Below, in pieces: positions 10,650 through 18,637 of a stretch of 64,000 bases of DNA. The first letter of the stretch is position 1; every line of letters begins with the position of its first letter. Made by a program: the position numbers and the translations under genes. The DNA is from Oceanobacillus massiliensis str. N'diop (GTDB lineage: Bacteria > Bacillota > Bacilli > Bacillales > Amphibacillaceae): NCBI RefSeq assembly GCF_000285495.1, contig NZ_HE610976.1, positions 387,256 to 451,255 of the forward strand, given 5' to 3'. Below the pieces are notes generated by a model. The model saw only the letters and a list, made by a program, of their open reading frames with translations. It did no database searches and was not told the DNA's origin.

Positions 10650-10743
10650 CTTCTTACCTCCTTTATATAAATATATAATGGAAACAAATGAAATTTCCTA
10701 AATTGAATCACTCCTTTCAGGCCAGATATTTTATTTCAGCCCG

Positions 10744-12657
10744 TTATTTCATAAAGCTTACTAGCCACAAGCTGATAGTAGGTATATAGGTCACCAACAG
10801 CAATATAACAATCATTGTCACAAGCAATGGTCTTATTCCCTTTATAACATCCTCAATCCTCAGCTTTGCTACCCCCGCCGCTACAAAGAGATTGACTCCA
10901 ACCGGCGGCGTAATGAATCCAATTGCAAGGTTAAATATCATGATCAAACCGAAGTGTACAGGGTCAACTCCTATTGCAACTGCCATAGGAAGTAATATCG
11001 GAGTCAGGATCACTATCGCAGCAAGCGCTTCCATTACAAGACCAACAAGTAACAGGAATGCGTTCAGCAATAGTAGGATAACCCATTTGTTTTCACTGAT
11101 AGCCAATACTGCATTCGCAACTGTTTCTGCCACTTTTTCCAGCGTTATCAGACGGCCAAATATACTAGCCATAACAATCAGCAAAATAATTACTGCGGAA
11201 GTGACACCCGCTTTGGACAGGTTCCTGTAAAGACCCCTTATATCCATATCCTTATATACAAACATTCCTATCACAATCCCATATGCGGCAGCAACTGCTG
11301 CTGCCTCTGTCGGTGTCATAAATCCCCCGTAGATTCCACCTAATATAAATATAGGGACTAACAGTGCAAGTTTTGCATCCCATGCCGCTATAAGTGTATT
11401 TTTCATGCTAAATGTTGTCTTATCACCCTGCCAGCCATTCCTTTTAGCAATAAAATAAGTAACAACAATTAATGCCAAACCTGTTATTACACCCGGGATT
11501 ATCCCTGCAATAAATAACTGCGAAATGGATTGTTGAGAAACCACCCCATAGATTACTAGAGGATTACTTGGAGGTATGATAACACCAATAGTCCCTGCTG
11601 CCGCTACAATGGCTGTAGCAAATCCTGGCGAATACCCTTGTTTAATCATAGCTGGTATAAGTAAAGTCCCAATGGCAGCAACGGTAGCTGGTCCTGACCC
11701 GCTGATAGCAGAGAAGAACATACTGGTTACAATTGCTACAAGTGCCAACCCCCCTGGCAAAAATCCTAATAATTCATCTGAAAGCCTCAGGAGCTTTTTT
11801 ATGATGAATCCTCCACCCATGATGATTCCGGCGGCAACAAAGAAAGGAACAGCCATGATTGGAAAGTTGTCTATACTGGTAAAAGCTGTCTGCGGCAAAA
11901 AATCCATAGGTATAGCATTTGTTGCTAGTACAGTAGCCAAAGTACTGACTCCTAGTGCAAACGCTATTGGCATACCGATAATAATGAATAATACAAAATA
12001 ACCAAAAAGCAGCAATGTAATATCTGCTTCTCCCATTACTATTACAGGCAGTATAAGCAGTAAGGCAATGAAAATACCGATTAATCCATCTTTAATTTCC
12101 ATTTCTCTTGTGTCTTCCAGTAGATTTTGAACCAAGCGAATTGCAATTAGCAGAAAGCCTATTGGCACTGCACTATACGGTATTGCCATAGGAATAGATA
12201 GGGCTGGGGTTGACTGTGCAGTTTCAAACTGGAACATGATTAGATTGAATCCATTTGTTACGATCATATAGCTGAAATAGAGCATAAAAATGGTGTTGGC
12301 AATTTGGATTGATTTCTGCATCCCTATCGGAAATTTATCCACCAAAGCTGTAACCTGAATGGAATCCCGATTTTTAATTGCTAAACTGGCACCGAGAAAG
12401 GAAACGAAAATGAAAATATAGCGGGATACCTCTTCCGTCCAAGTCGTTATATTAGCAATCTCAATAAACGGGAGAACATACCTGTTCAATACTTGCAAAT
12501 TGATTAGGAGAATAAATGTTAACATGCCAATTACAATCAAAATCTCTTCAAAATGCTGATCAATGAATTTTATCGTCCTTAGAAATCTGCTTTCTTTTCT
12601 AAACATAGGTGCATTCTGATTATCCAGCTGCTCCACTGGGCTTAATTCCTGACTCAC
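10744..12657 (-). CDS. TRAP transporter fused permease DctQM (copy 1)
   Basis: The 637-residue membrane protein carries a DctQ-like four-helix part (about residues 1-180, with NITTWTEEVSRYIFIFVSFLGA) fused to a DctM part (about 195-637, with GGIYGGFMTPTEAAAVAAAYG and NLAIGFITPPVGVNLFVA). Such permeases drive Na+-coupled uptake of acids handed over by a DctP protein. GTG 12657 follows AAGGAGC at 9 nt. It is downstream of dctP copy 1. It is strongly similar along its length to the 14764-16677 gene, which has the same length, so the two are paralogues. Confidence 0.92.
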   Translation of the reverse strand: MSQELSPVEQLDNQNAPMFRKESRFLRTIKFIDQHFEEILIVIGMLTFILLINLQVLNRYVLPFIEIANITTWTEEVSRYIFIFVSFLGASLAIKNRDSIQVTALVDKFPIGMQKSIQIANTIFMLYFSYMIVTNGFNLIMFQFETAQSTPALSIPMAIPYSAVPIGFLLIAIRLVQNLLEDTREMEIKDGLIGIFIALLLILPVIVMGEADITLLLFGYFVLFIIIGMPIAFALGVSTLATVLATNAIPMDFLPQTAFTSIDNFPIMAVPFFVAAGIIMGGGFIIKKLLRLSDELLGFLPGGLALVAIVTSMFFSAISGSGPATVAAIGTLLIPAMIKQGYSPGFATAIVAAAGTIGVIIPPSNPLVIYGVVSQQSISQLFIAGIIPGVITGLALIVVTYFIAKRNGWQGDKTTFSMKNTLIAAWDAKLALLVPIFILGGIYGGFMTPTEAAAVAAAYGIVIGMFVYKDMDIRGLYRNLSKAGVTSAVIILLIVMASIFGRLITLEKVAETVANAVLAISENKWVILLLLNAFLLLVGLVMEALAAIVILTPILLPMAVAIGVDPVHFGLIMIFNLAIGFITPPVGVNLFVAAGVAKLRIEDVIKGIRPLLVTMIVILLLVTYIPTISLWLVSFMK

Positions 12658-12718
12658 ATAAGTTCAGCTCCTTAATCCCAACCATCATCTAATCGGGATA
12701 ATTTTTCAGACCCAAATA

Positions 12719-13774
12719 TTATTCAAAAATAGTTTCTTTGGTCTTCCCAAGAGTTTCTAAAATTATATCCACATACTCTGGCTCGGCTTCTCCTTCTCGG
12801 ACAAAATCATCCCATACAGCTTTGACTGATTGCTTCCATATTTTCATTTCCTCAGGAGTAGGTTCATAGATTTCTATACCATAATCAACAAATTGCTGCT
12901 TCGCTTCTTCTTCCCTTTGATTAGCAAGTTCACGTTGCCAAATTGTCGCTTCTGCTCCAGCTTCCATTATGATGTCCCGATATTCTTCTGGCAGGGAATC
13001 AAAAGTTTCTTTGTTCATTACGACTATGTCGGAACTATAGTTATAATTCACTTCCGTTGCATAGTTTAAGACTTCCTGGTGTTTGGAGTCCCATAGAAGC
13101 GAATAACTGTTTCCTTCTCCTTCAACCGTTCCTTGCTGCAAAGCGGTAAATACTTCGGACCAGGCAACTGGCGTTGGACTAGCACCAAATTGATCGAAAT
13201 CGGCCTGTTCAATTTTTGAATTCGTAGTCCGGATTTTTAATCCTTTTAGATCTTCTGGAAGTTTAATTGGTCTGACATTGTTCACTACTTGGCGGAATCC
13301 ATAATCTGGGAAGAAAATCACTTTGAAACCGGAATGTTCCATTTCATCCCTGATGATCTGTCCAGGCTTGCCATCAACTGCTTTATATACTTCATCTTTA
13401 TTTTCAAAAATGTACGGTAAATCCCAGGCTGTAAAATAATTGGTAAAGCTGGTCATATTAGGTGTTGAAGAACTCGCAAGCTCAAGACTGCCCCGTTGTG
13501 CACTTTCAATAACTTCCCTGTCACTGCCTAGTAAAGAATCATGGAATGTCTCAACTATAATTTTCCCTTCCGATTTTCCTTCTACCAGTTCAGCAAATTT
13601 ATCAATCCCTTGGGATACTGGATGATTTGCTGCTTTTGATTGCCCTAATCTTAATGTGATTTCTCCTGTTTCAGCATTAACATTCTTATTAAGTGCATCC
13701 TGTCCGATAAAAACGATACTAATAAAAGTAAGAATTACTAGAATTAAAATTGCATTGGGCTTCATTTTCCCCAT
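12719..13774 (-). CDS. TRAP substrate-binding protein DctP (copy 1)
   Basis: The 351-residue DctP-type solute receptor contains the family core GLKIRTTNSKIEQADFDQFG, where the Arg of KIRTT normally clamps the acidic group of the ligand, and TPVAWSEVFTALQQGTVEGE. The N-terminus has one hydrophobic segment (about 8-25) but no lipobox cysteine, so it may be secreted or tethered by an uncleaved helix. A cre-like site lies 23 bp upstream of its start. It is an operon partner of DctQM copy 1. The ligand is inferred to be a sulfonate from context only. Confidence 0.9.
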   Translation of the reverse strand: MGKMKPNAILILVILTFISIVFIGQDALNKNVNAETGEITLRLGQSKAANHPVSQGIDKFAELVEGKSEGKIIVETFHDSLLGSDREVIESAQRGSLELASSSTPNMTSFTNYFTAWDLPYIFENKDEVYKAVDGKPGQIIRDEMEHSGFKVIFFPDYGFRQVVNNVRPIKLPEDLKGLKIRTTNSKIEQADFDQFGASPTPVAWSEVFTALQQGTVEGEGNSYSLLWDSKHQEVLNYATEVNYNYSSDIVVMNKETFDSLPEEYRDIIMEAGAEATIWQRELANQREEEAKQQFVDYGIEIYEPTPEEMKIWKQSVKAVWDDFVREGEAEPEYVDIILETLGKTKETIFE

Positions 13775-13796
13775 CTATTTCAACCCCTTTCCAGTT

Positions 13797-13810
13797 TGAT
13801 AACGCTTTCA
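13797..13810. promoter_or_regulatory. CcpA catabolite-responsive element (cre)
   Basis: TGATAACGCTTTCA fits every specified base of the cre consensus TGWNANCGNTNWCA. It lies between the gntR stop and the dctP copy 1 start, so CcpA bound here could block transcription of the dctP-dctQM-adh-lysR-xsc genes. Seen as sequence; the binding is inferred. Confidence 0.65.
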
Positions 13811-13818
13811 TAAAATTT

Positions 13819-14535
13819 CTATTTAAACTTTCGCTTTGTCTTAATACGGAAAATATACATATCAGGACGATATAGACCCTCGTAAAATTCAACGACTTTT
13901 CCGTACCGGCCATATATCTTTCTCTCTGCGCTAAGCACATTTGAAGAGGATGTAATCCCTAAATTTACCGAGTCCTTCTCATTTATAAGCACAGATGAAA
14001 TGGACTGCTCTGCCTCTAAAAGGCTAATATGCAATTCATTCTCAAGCAAATCATAAATTGTAGCTGTATTCAAATCAAAATTTGCCAGCTTTTCACCAAT
14101 TTCCACCGGGTAATAATGTCTTTCGATTGCTACGGGGAGACGATTGGCAAAACGTAGTCTTTCAATAAGAAAAATTTCATTATATTGTTCATATACATCC
14201 AAGCGGTTCACCGTTCGCCCAGAAAATAAAAGTTTACTACTTGGCATCATTCCCATCTTTTTGACGGTATCCGTAAAACTATTTAATGAGGTTAGCCATT
14301 CCTGAATAGGTGCCTGCTTCGAAATAAATGTACCTTTCCCATGAACTTTTTGAAGTTTTCCTTCATTCACCAAATTTGCTACCGCTTCCCTAACAGTCGT
14401 TCTGCTAACCGAAAACATATCCATCAATTCTCTTTCACTAGGTATTTTCTCTTCATATGCCCCCTTTTGAATATCCTTTTCAAGTAAATTACTTATTTGC
14501 ACATGCAAAGGGATAGGTAAGTCAGAGTTAATCAT
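13819..14535 (-). CDS. GntR-family regulator with UTRA domain
   Basis: The product is 238 residues from ATG 14535, which has an AAGGAG site; an upstream in-frame ATG (14589) has none. An N-terminal winged helix (KIPSERELMDMFSVSRTTVR, then GKGTF) is followed by a UTRA ligand domain (about residues 90-235), so it belongs to the HutC subgroup. It sits between the two TRAP systems and is transcribed with dctP copy 1. A shared upstream motif (14597-14624 and 17970-18001) is a candidate operator. The effector is unknown. Confidence 0.9.
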   Translation of the reverse strand: MINSDLPIPLHVQISNLLEKDIQKGAYEEKIPSERELMDMFSVSRTTVREAVANLVNEGKLQKVHGKGTFISKQAPIQEWLTSLNSFTDTVKKMGMMPSSKLLFSGRTVNRLDVYEQYNEIFLIERLRFANRLPVAIERHYYPVEIGEKLANFDLNTATIYDLLENELHISLLEAEQSISSVLINEKDSVNLGITSSSNVLSAERKIYGRYGKVVEFYEGLYRPDMYIFRIKTKRKFK

Positions 14536-14596
14536 TTTTATGCTCCTTTTTTCTAAGAGAGGTAATGATGTTGCTACCAGTTTGGACATTAATCTT

Positions 14597-14624
14597 ATCT
14601 GATGTTAGGTTAATTAAAACAGTT
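14597..14624. promoter_or_regulatory. Candidate GntR operator upstream of gntR
   Basis: The left block ATCTGATGTTAGGTT (14597-14611) and right block AAAACAGTT (14616-14624) recur upstream of dctP copy 2 with a 4-nt longer spacer. They lie 62 bp before the gntR start. The assignment to this regulator is inferred from position. Confidence 0.45.
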
Positions 14625-14720
14625 GATTTTTGATAAGTCAATACTTTCAGTAAATTCAAATTATCGAAGATTCTAATGATGATTATAAGATATAGTTATA
14701 AACTAAATCTACATAAAACA

Positions 14721-14750
14721 AATGGAACAGCTGGCTATAGCTGCTCCATT
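14721..14750 (-). terminator. Terminator after dctQM copy 2
   Basis: AATGGAACAGCT (14721-14732) pairs with AGCTGCTCCATT (14739-14750), with a T-rich tail on the minus strand. It lies 13 bp after the permease stop and separates TRAP copy 2 from gntR. Confidence 0.75.
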
Positions 14751-14763
14751 TTCATATATGTTT

Positions 14764-16677
14764 CTACCTCGTCAATTCCACCAAAAACATACTGATCTGC
14801 GGGATATATGTTATCAGGAACAAAATTGCCAGCATCGTTATCAGCAATGGAATGACCCCTTTAATGACTTCCTCTATCTTAAGTTTCATGACACCTGCCG
14901 ATACAAAGAGATTAACGCCCACTGGTGGTGTAATCAATCCGATAGCAAGGTTCATGATCATGATGATGCCAAAATGGATTGGATCAACTCCAATCTCCAT
15001 AGCCATCGGCAGCAGAATCGGGGTTAAAATTACGATGGCCGCCAATGCCTCCAGCACCAGACCTACAAGTAAGAGGAATACATTTAATAATAACAGGATG
15101 ATTAACTTATTTTCACTGATCGATAACACAAAATCAGCAACTGTTTCTGCAACCTGCTCTAATGTTATCAGACGCCCAAAGATATTTGCCATGACAATCA
15201 GCAGGATAATAACCGCTGACGTGATACCTGCAGAAGCAAGGCTTTTATATACTCCCTTCAGATTAAGGTCTTTATAAACGAACAAGCCAATAATCAATCC
15301 ATATGCAGCGGCGACTGCAGCTGCCTCAGTCGGAGTCATAATGCCCCCATAGATGCCTCCTAGAATAATAACGGGAACAAGCAGGGCGAATTTGGCATCC
15401 CAAACGGCCTTTAATGTTCCTTTCATGCTAAAGGAATCCCTGTCACCGCTCCACCCTTTTCTCTTAGATATAAAATAAGTGACCACCATCAGCCCTAATC
15501 CAGTCAGTACACCTGGGATGATTCCTGCCATAAATAGTTCTGTAATGGACTGCTGGCCGACAACCCCGTAGATGACCAGTGGATTACTCGGCGGGATTAT
15601 GATTCCGATTGTACCCGCAGCAGCCACAACTGCGGCAGAGAAACCAGGATGATATCCCTGTTTGATCATGGCCGGGATTAACAGCGTACCGATTGCTGCC
15701 ACTGTTGCAGGACCGGACCCACTGATTGCTGAGAAAAACATGCTCGTAACTACTGCCACAAGTGCCAGACCTCCGGGGAGGAAGCCGAGTAATTCATCAG
15801 AAAGTTTCAATAGTTTTTCGATAATACTGCTGTTCCCCATAATAATCCCAGCAGCAATAAAGAAAGGAACCGCCATAATTGGGAAACTGTCAATACTTGT
15901 AAAAGCGGTTTGCGGAAAGAAATCGACAGGTATTGCATCGGTCGCCATGACGGTTGCCAGGGTGCTGACACCTAATGCAAAGGCAATTTGCATACCTAAA
16001 ATGATAAACAAGACAAAATAACCAAATAAAAGCAATGTTATATTGCCATCCTTAAACACGATTGCAGGTAAGATGAATAAAACGGATATTCCTGCCGTCA
16101 GCAGCCCATCCCTCACAGACATCCCTTTAATATCTTCAATCAATGCCTGGATTAATCGAAAGCCCATAAACAGAAATCCCATCGGCACGGCACTATATGC
16201 TAAAGCCATAGGAATCCCAAGTGCTGGTGTGACCTGATTTGTTTCCAGTTGAAACTGAATCAGATTGAAGCCGTACATTACCATCAAATAACAGAAATAA
16301 AGCATAAAAATACTGTTCGCTGCATCAATTGCATATCGTATATGCTCCGGAATGCGATCTATTAAAATACCTACTCGAATATTTTCCCGCTTTTTGATCG
16401 CCAGACTCGCTCCAAGGAAAGAAACAAATATAAAAATATACCGGGCAATCTCTTCTGTCCAGGTCGTAATGTTCCCAATTTCAATAAAGGTTAATACATA
16501 GCGATTCACAACTTGAAGGTTGATTAAAATGATGAAAACAGCAAACCCTGCAACAATGAGGATTTCTTCAAATCGATTATCTATCATTGCCCAGGTACGC
16601 TGCAACCCGCTCCTATCCTGCATAGGCGGTTTATCATGATGGGGATTTTCCCCAGTAATCACAGTATCCCGTGTCAT
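14764..16677 (-). CDS. TRAP transporter fused permease DctQM (copy 2)
   Basis: The 637-residue fused DctQ-DctM permease has the same domain order as copy 1 and shares long stretches with it (for example GLALVAVVTSMFFSAISGSG and IIPPSNPLVIYGVV, near-identical in both). The DctM motif GGIYGGIMTPTEAAAVAAAYG is intact. ATG 16677 follows GGGG at 8 nt. It is co-transcribed with dctP copy 2 and has its own terminator. The retained second system probably differs from copy 1 in affinity, ligand or regulation. Confidence 0.92.
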   Translation of the reverse strand: MTRDTVITGENPHHDKPPMQDRSGLQRTWAMIDNRFEEILIVAGFAVFIILINLQVVNRYVLTFIEIGNITTWTEEIARYIFIFVSFLGASLAIKKRENIRVGILIDRIPEHIRYAIDAANSIFMLYFCYLMVMYGFNLIQFQLETNQVTPALGIPMALAYSAVPMGFLFMGFRLIQALIEDIKGMSVRDGLLTAGISVLFILPAIVFKDGNITLLLFGYFVLFIILGMQIAFALGVSTLATVMATDAIPVDFFPQTAFTSIDSFPIMAVPFFIAAGIIMGNSSIIEKLLKLSDELLGFLPGGLALVAVVTSMFFSAISGSGPATVAAIGTLLIPAMIKQGYHPGFSAAVVAAAGTIGIIIPPSNPLVIYGVVGQQSITELFMAGIIPGVLTGLGLMVVTYFISKRKGWSGDRDSFSMKGTLKAVWDAKFALLVPVIILGGIYGGIMTPTEAAAVAAAYGLIIGLFVYKDLNLKGVYKSLASAGITSAVIILLIVMANIFGRLITLEQVAETVADFVLSISENKLIILLLLNVFLLLVGLVLEALAAIVILTPILLPMAMEIGVDPIHFGIIMIMNLAIGLITPPVGVNLFVSAGVMKLKIEEVIKGVIPLLITMLAILFLITYIPQISMFLVELTR

Positions 16678-16718
16678 TTATTCAGCCCCTAATCTTAGAA
16701 TCTGTTTATATTAATCAT

Positions 16719-17774
16719 TCATTCAAAAATATCTTCCTTTGTCTTTCCAAGTGTTTCTAGAATAACTTCTACATATTCCGGATCCGATAATCCTTCAACT
16801 ACAAACTGATCCCAGACAGGTTCTACCGCCTGTTTCCATTGTTTCATTTCTTCCTCTGTCGGTTCATAGATTTCAATGCCATAATCTATGAATTGCTGTT
16901 TGGCCTCTGCTTCACGTTCGTTCGCCACTTCACGCTGCCATTTTGTTGCCTCTTCTCCAGCTTCCATAATAATTTTCTGATGGTACTCTGATAGTCCTTC
17001 ATATCTATCCAAATTCATGACGACAATGTCCGAGCTGTAATTATAATTGACTTCTGTCGCATAATCCAAAACCTCCTGGTGCTTCGAATCCCAGAGCAAT
17101 GAATAACTATTGCCTTCCCCTTCTACTGTTCCTTGCTGAAGGGCGGTGAACACTTCCGACCACGCTACAGGTGTAGGATTTGCCCCATACATATTAAAGT
17201 CTGCCTGCTCTATCCTGGAATTCGTTGTTCTTACTTTCATGCCTGCAAGATCTTCAGGCACCTCTACAGGACGCACATTGTTTACTATCTGACGGTATCC
17301 ATAATCCGGAAAAAATATTACTTTGAATCCATATTCCTCCATTTCTTTACGTACTATCTCACCCGGTTCACCATCAATCGCGGTATAAACCTCTTCCTTA
17401 TTTTCGAAAATATATGGCAGGTCCCAAGCTGTAAAATAGTTCGTGAAACTGGTCATATTAGGTGTTGATGAACTGGCCATCGCAAGGCTGCCCATTTGAG
17501 CACTCTCAATGACTTCACGGTCATTTCCAATTAATCCATCATGAAAGGTTTCGACTACAATTTCACCATTTGACTTCTCCTTCACTAATTTCGCAAACCT
17601 ATCGATTCCTTGGGATACGGGATGTGTTGCAGCTTTTGCCTGTCCAAGACGCAGCTGGACCGTACCCGATTCCTTATTTCCAGCATTCGAACTTAAAGTC
17701 ATATTGCCTAACAGGATTAAGCTGACAAAAATGATTGCCATTATAATTGGCGTAAAAATCTTTTTTAAGGTCAT
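16719..17774 (-). CDS. TRAP substrate-binding protein DctP (copy 2)
   Basis: The 351-residue DctP receptor is collinear with copy 1. The ligand-pocket stretches are nearly the same: MKVRTTNSRIEQADFNMYGA here, and TPVAWSEVFTALQQGTVEGE in both. The N-terminal hydrophobic segment (about residues 8-28) again lacks a lipobox cysteine. It is the first gene of the upstream TRAP operon; a possible promoter and operator lie in the 230 bp before it. The high similarity suggests the same or a closely related ligand. Confidence 0.9.
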   Translation of the reverse strand: MTLKKIFTPIIMAIIFVSLILLGNMTLSSNAGNKESGTVQLRLGQAKAATHPVSQGIDRFAKLVKEKSNGEIVVETFHDGLIGNDREVIESAQMGSLAMASSSTPNMTSFTNYFTAWDLPYIFENKEEVYTAIDGEPGEIVRKEMEEYGFKVIFFPDYGYRQIVNNVRPVEVPEDLAGMKVRTTNSRIEQADFNMYGANPTPVAWSEVFTALQQGTVEGEGNSYSLLWDSKHQEVLDYATEVNYNYSSDIVVMNLDRYEGLSEYHQKIIMEAGEEATKWQREVANEREAEAKQQFIDYGIEIYEPTEEEMKQWKQAVEPVWDQFVVEGLSDPEYVEVILETLGKTKEDIFE

Positions 17775-17840
17775 ATCAGTTCTCCCTTTTCTTTGATTTC
17801 AACGCATTTTAACTGAATATTCAGATTTTAAATTCCGTAT

Positions 17841-17870
17841 AATATTAGCTAAATTCGGCTAAATACAGCA
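17841..17870 (-). promoter_or_regulatory. Possible promoter of dctP copy 2
   Basis: On the minus strand TTGCTG (17870-17865), an 18-bp spacer and TAATAT (17846-17841) resemble a SigA promoter, about 65 bp before the start codon. GCTAAAT occurs twice within the spacer. Weak but well placed. Confidence 0.35.
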
Positions 17871-17969
17871 AATTTCCATGGTTGAAAATGTCTATTCATT
17901 TTTTGAGTGGGTACTTTTTGTATGCTGTGGGTTACAAAACGGATCTATTGCCTGCAGGTATAAAATAGA

Positions 17970-18001
17970 ATCTCATGTTAGGTTTACATAATAAAACAGT
18001 T
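17970..18001. promoter_or_regulatory. Second candidate GntR operator, upstream of dctP copy 2
   Basis: ATCTCATGTTAGGTT (17970-17984) and AAAACAGTT (17993-18001) repeat the motif found upstream of gntR; 14 of 15 and 9 of 9 bases match. It lies in the otherwise gene-free 17775-18089 stretch. Confidence 0.45.
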
Positions 18002-18089
18002 AAACAAAGATGTCAAACATTTGCGTCAATATTGAGAATAATTCATTAACAGTACTTATATCCAATCTTTTTTATTTTCTCTATTTCAA

Positions 18090-18530
18090 TCACTTTAGAA
18101 TCTGTTCATTGTATGTATCAATGTCCATCTCTTCTCCTTCCACTATCACATATCTATGGTTTTCTTTTTTGACGATCCAGACCTTGATGAACGTCTCGCC
18201 AGTTTGTCCGGCTACCATATTCCATTCACCATCATATCTAGTATTAAATTTCTCCACAATCTCTTGGCGCAATTGACCTTCCTTAATTTCCTTCATATTC
18301 ATCAGCTTTACACCTTCACTATTTCGAACATCTTCCGCCAGTCCATCAGACAATCCCTCCAATGAACGTTCTTCCATGAAATCATCAGAGAAATAGGTGC
18401 CAACCAGTTCATCATTTTCCACCAATGCCGCTTCATGGGCAGCCTCGACGATAGATACCACTGTAGGATTAAGGCATCCCGCTAAAAGAAAGAAGGGAAT
18501 AATAATGGCTGCATGAATCAATCGTTTCAC
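18090..18530 (-). CDS. Small lipoprotein of unknown function
   Basis: GTG 18530 is preferred because AAGGAG lies 10 nt before it; an ATG at 18551 would put that site inside the gene. The 146-residue product begins VKRLIHAAIIIPFFLLAGC, a lipoprotein signal with a LAGC lipobox, so it should be anchored outside the membrane. The rest is acidic and soluble. I do not recognise a domain. It lies 108 bp downstream of the PQQ dehydrogenase, behind that gene's terminator, and may be unrelated to it. Confidence 0.7.
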   Translation of the reverse strand: MKRLIHAAIIIPFFLLAGCLNPTVVSIVEAAHEAALVENDELVGTYFSDDFMEERSLEGLSDGLAEDVRNSEGVKLMNMKEIKEGQLRQEIVEKFNTRYDGEWNMVAGQTGETFIKVWIVKKENHRYVIVEGEEMDIDTYNEQILK

Positions 18531-18601
18531 GATAACAGGACTCCTTATCATTTCATTTTCTTTTAAATTGTAAGGGATATTCTCATAAACTTCAAAAATA
18601 A

Positions 18602-18634
18602 AAGTGGTGCAGGATTAGATATCCTGCACCACTT
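18602..18634 (-). terminator. Terminator after the PQQ dehydrogenase
   Basis: AAGTGGTGCAGGAT (18602-18615) and ATCCTGCACCACTT (18621-18634) make a perfect 14-bp stem with a 5-nt loop, followed by a T-rich run on the minus strand. Confidence 0.92.
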
Positions 18635-18637
18635 ACT

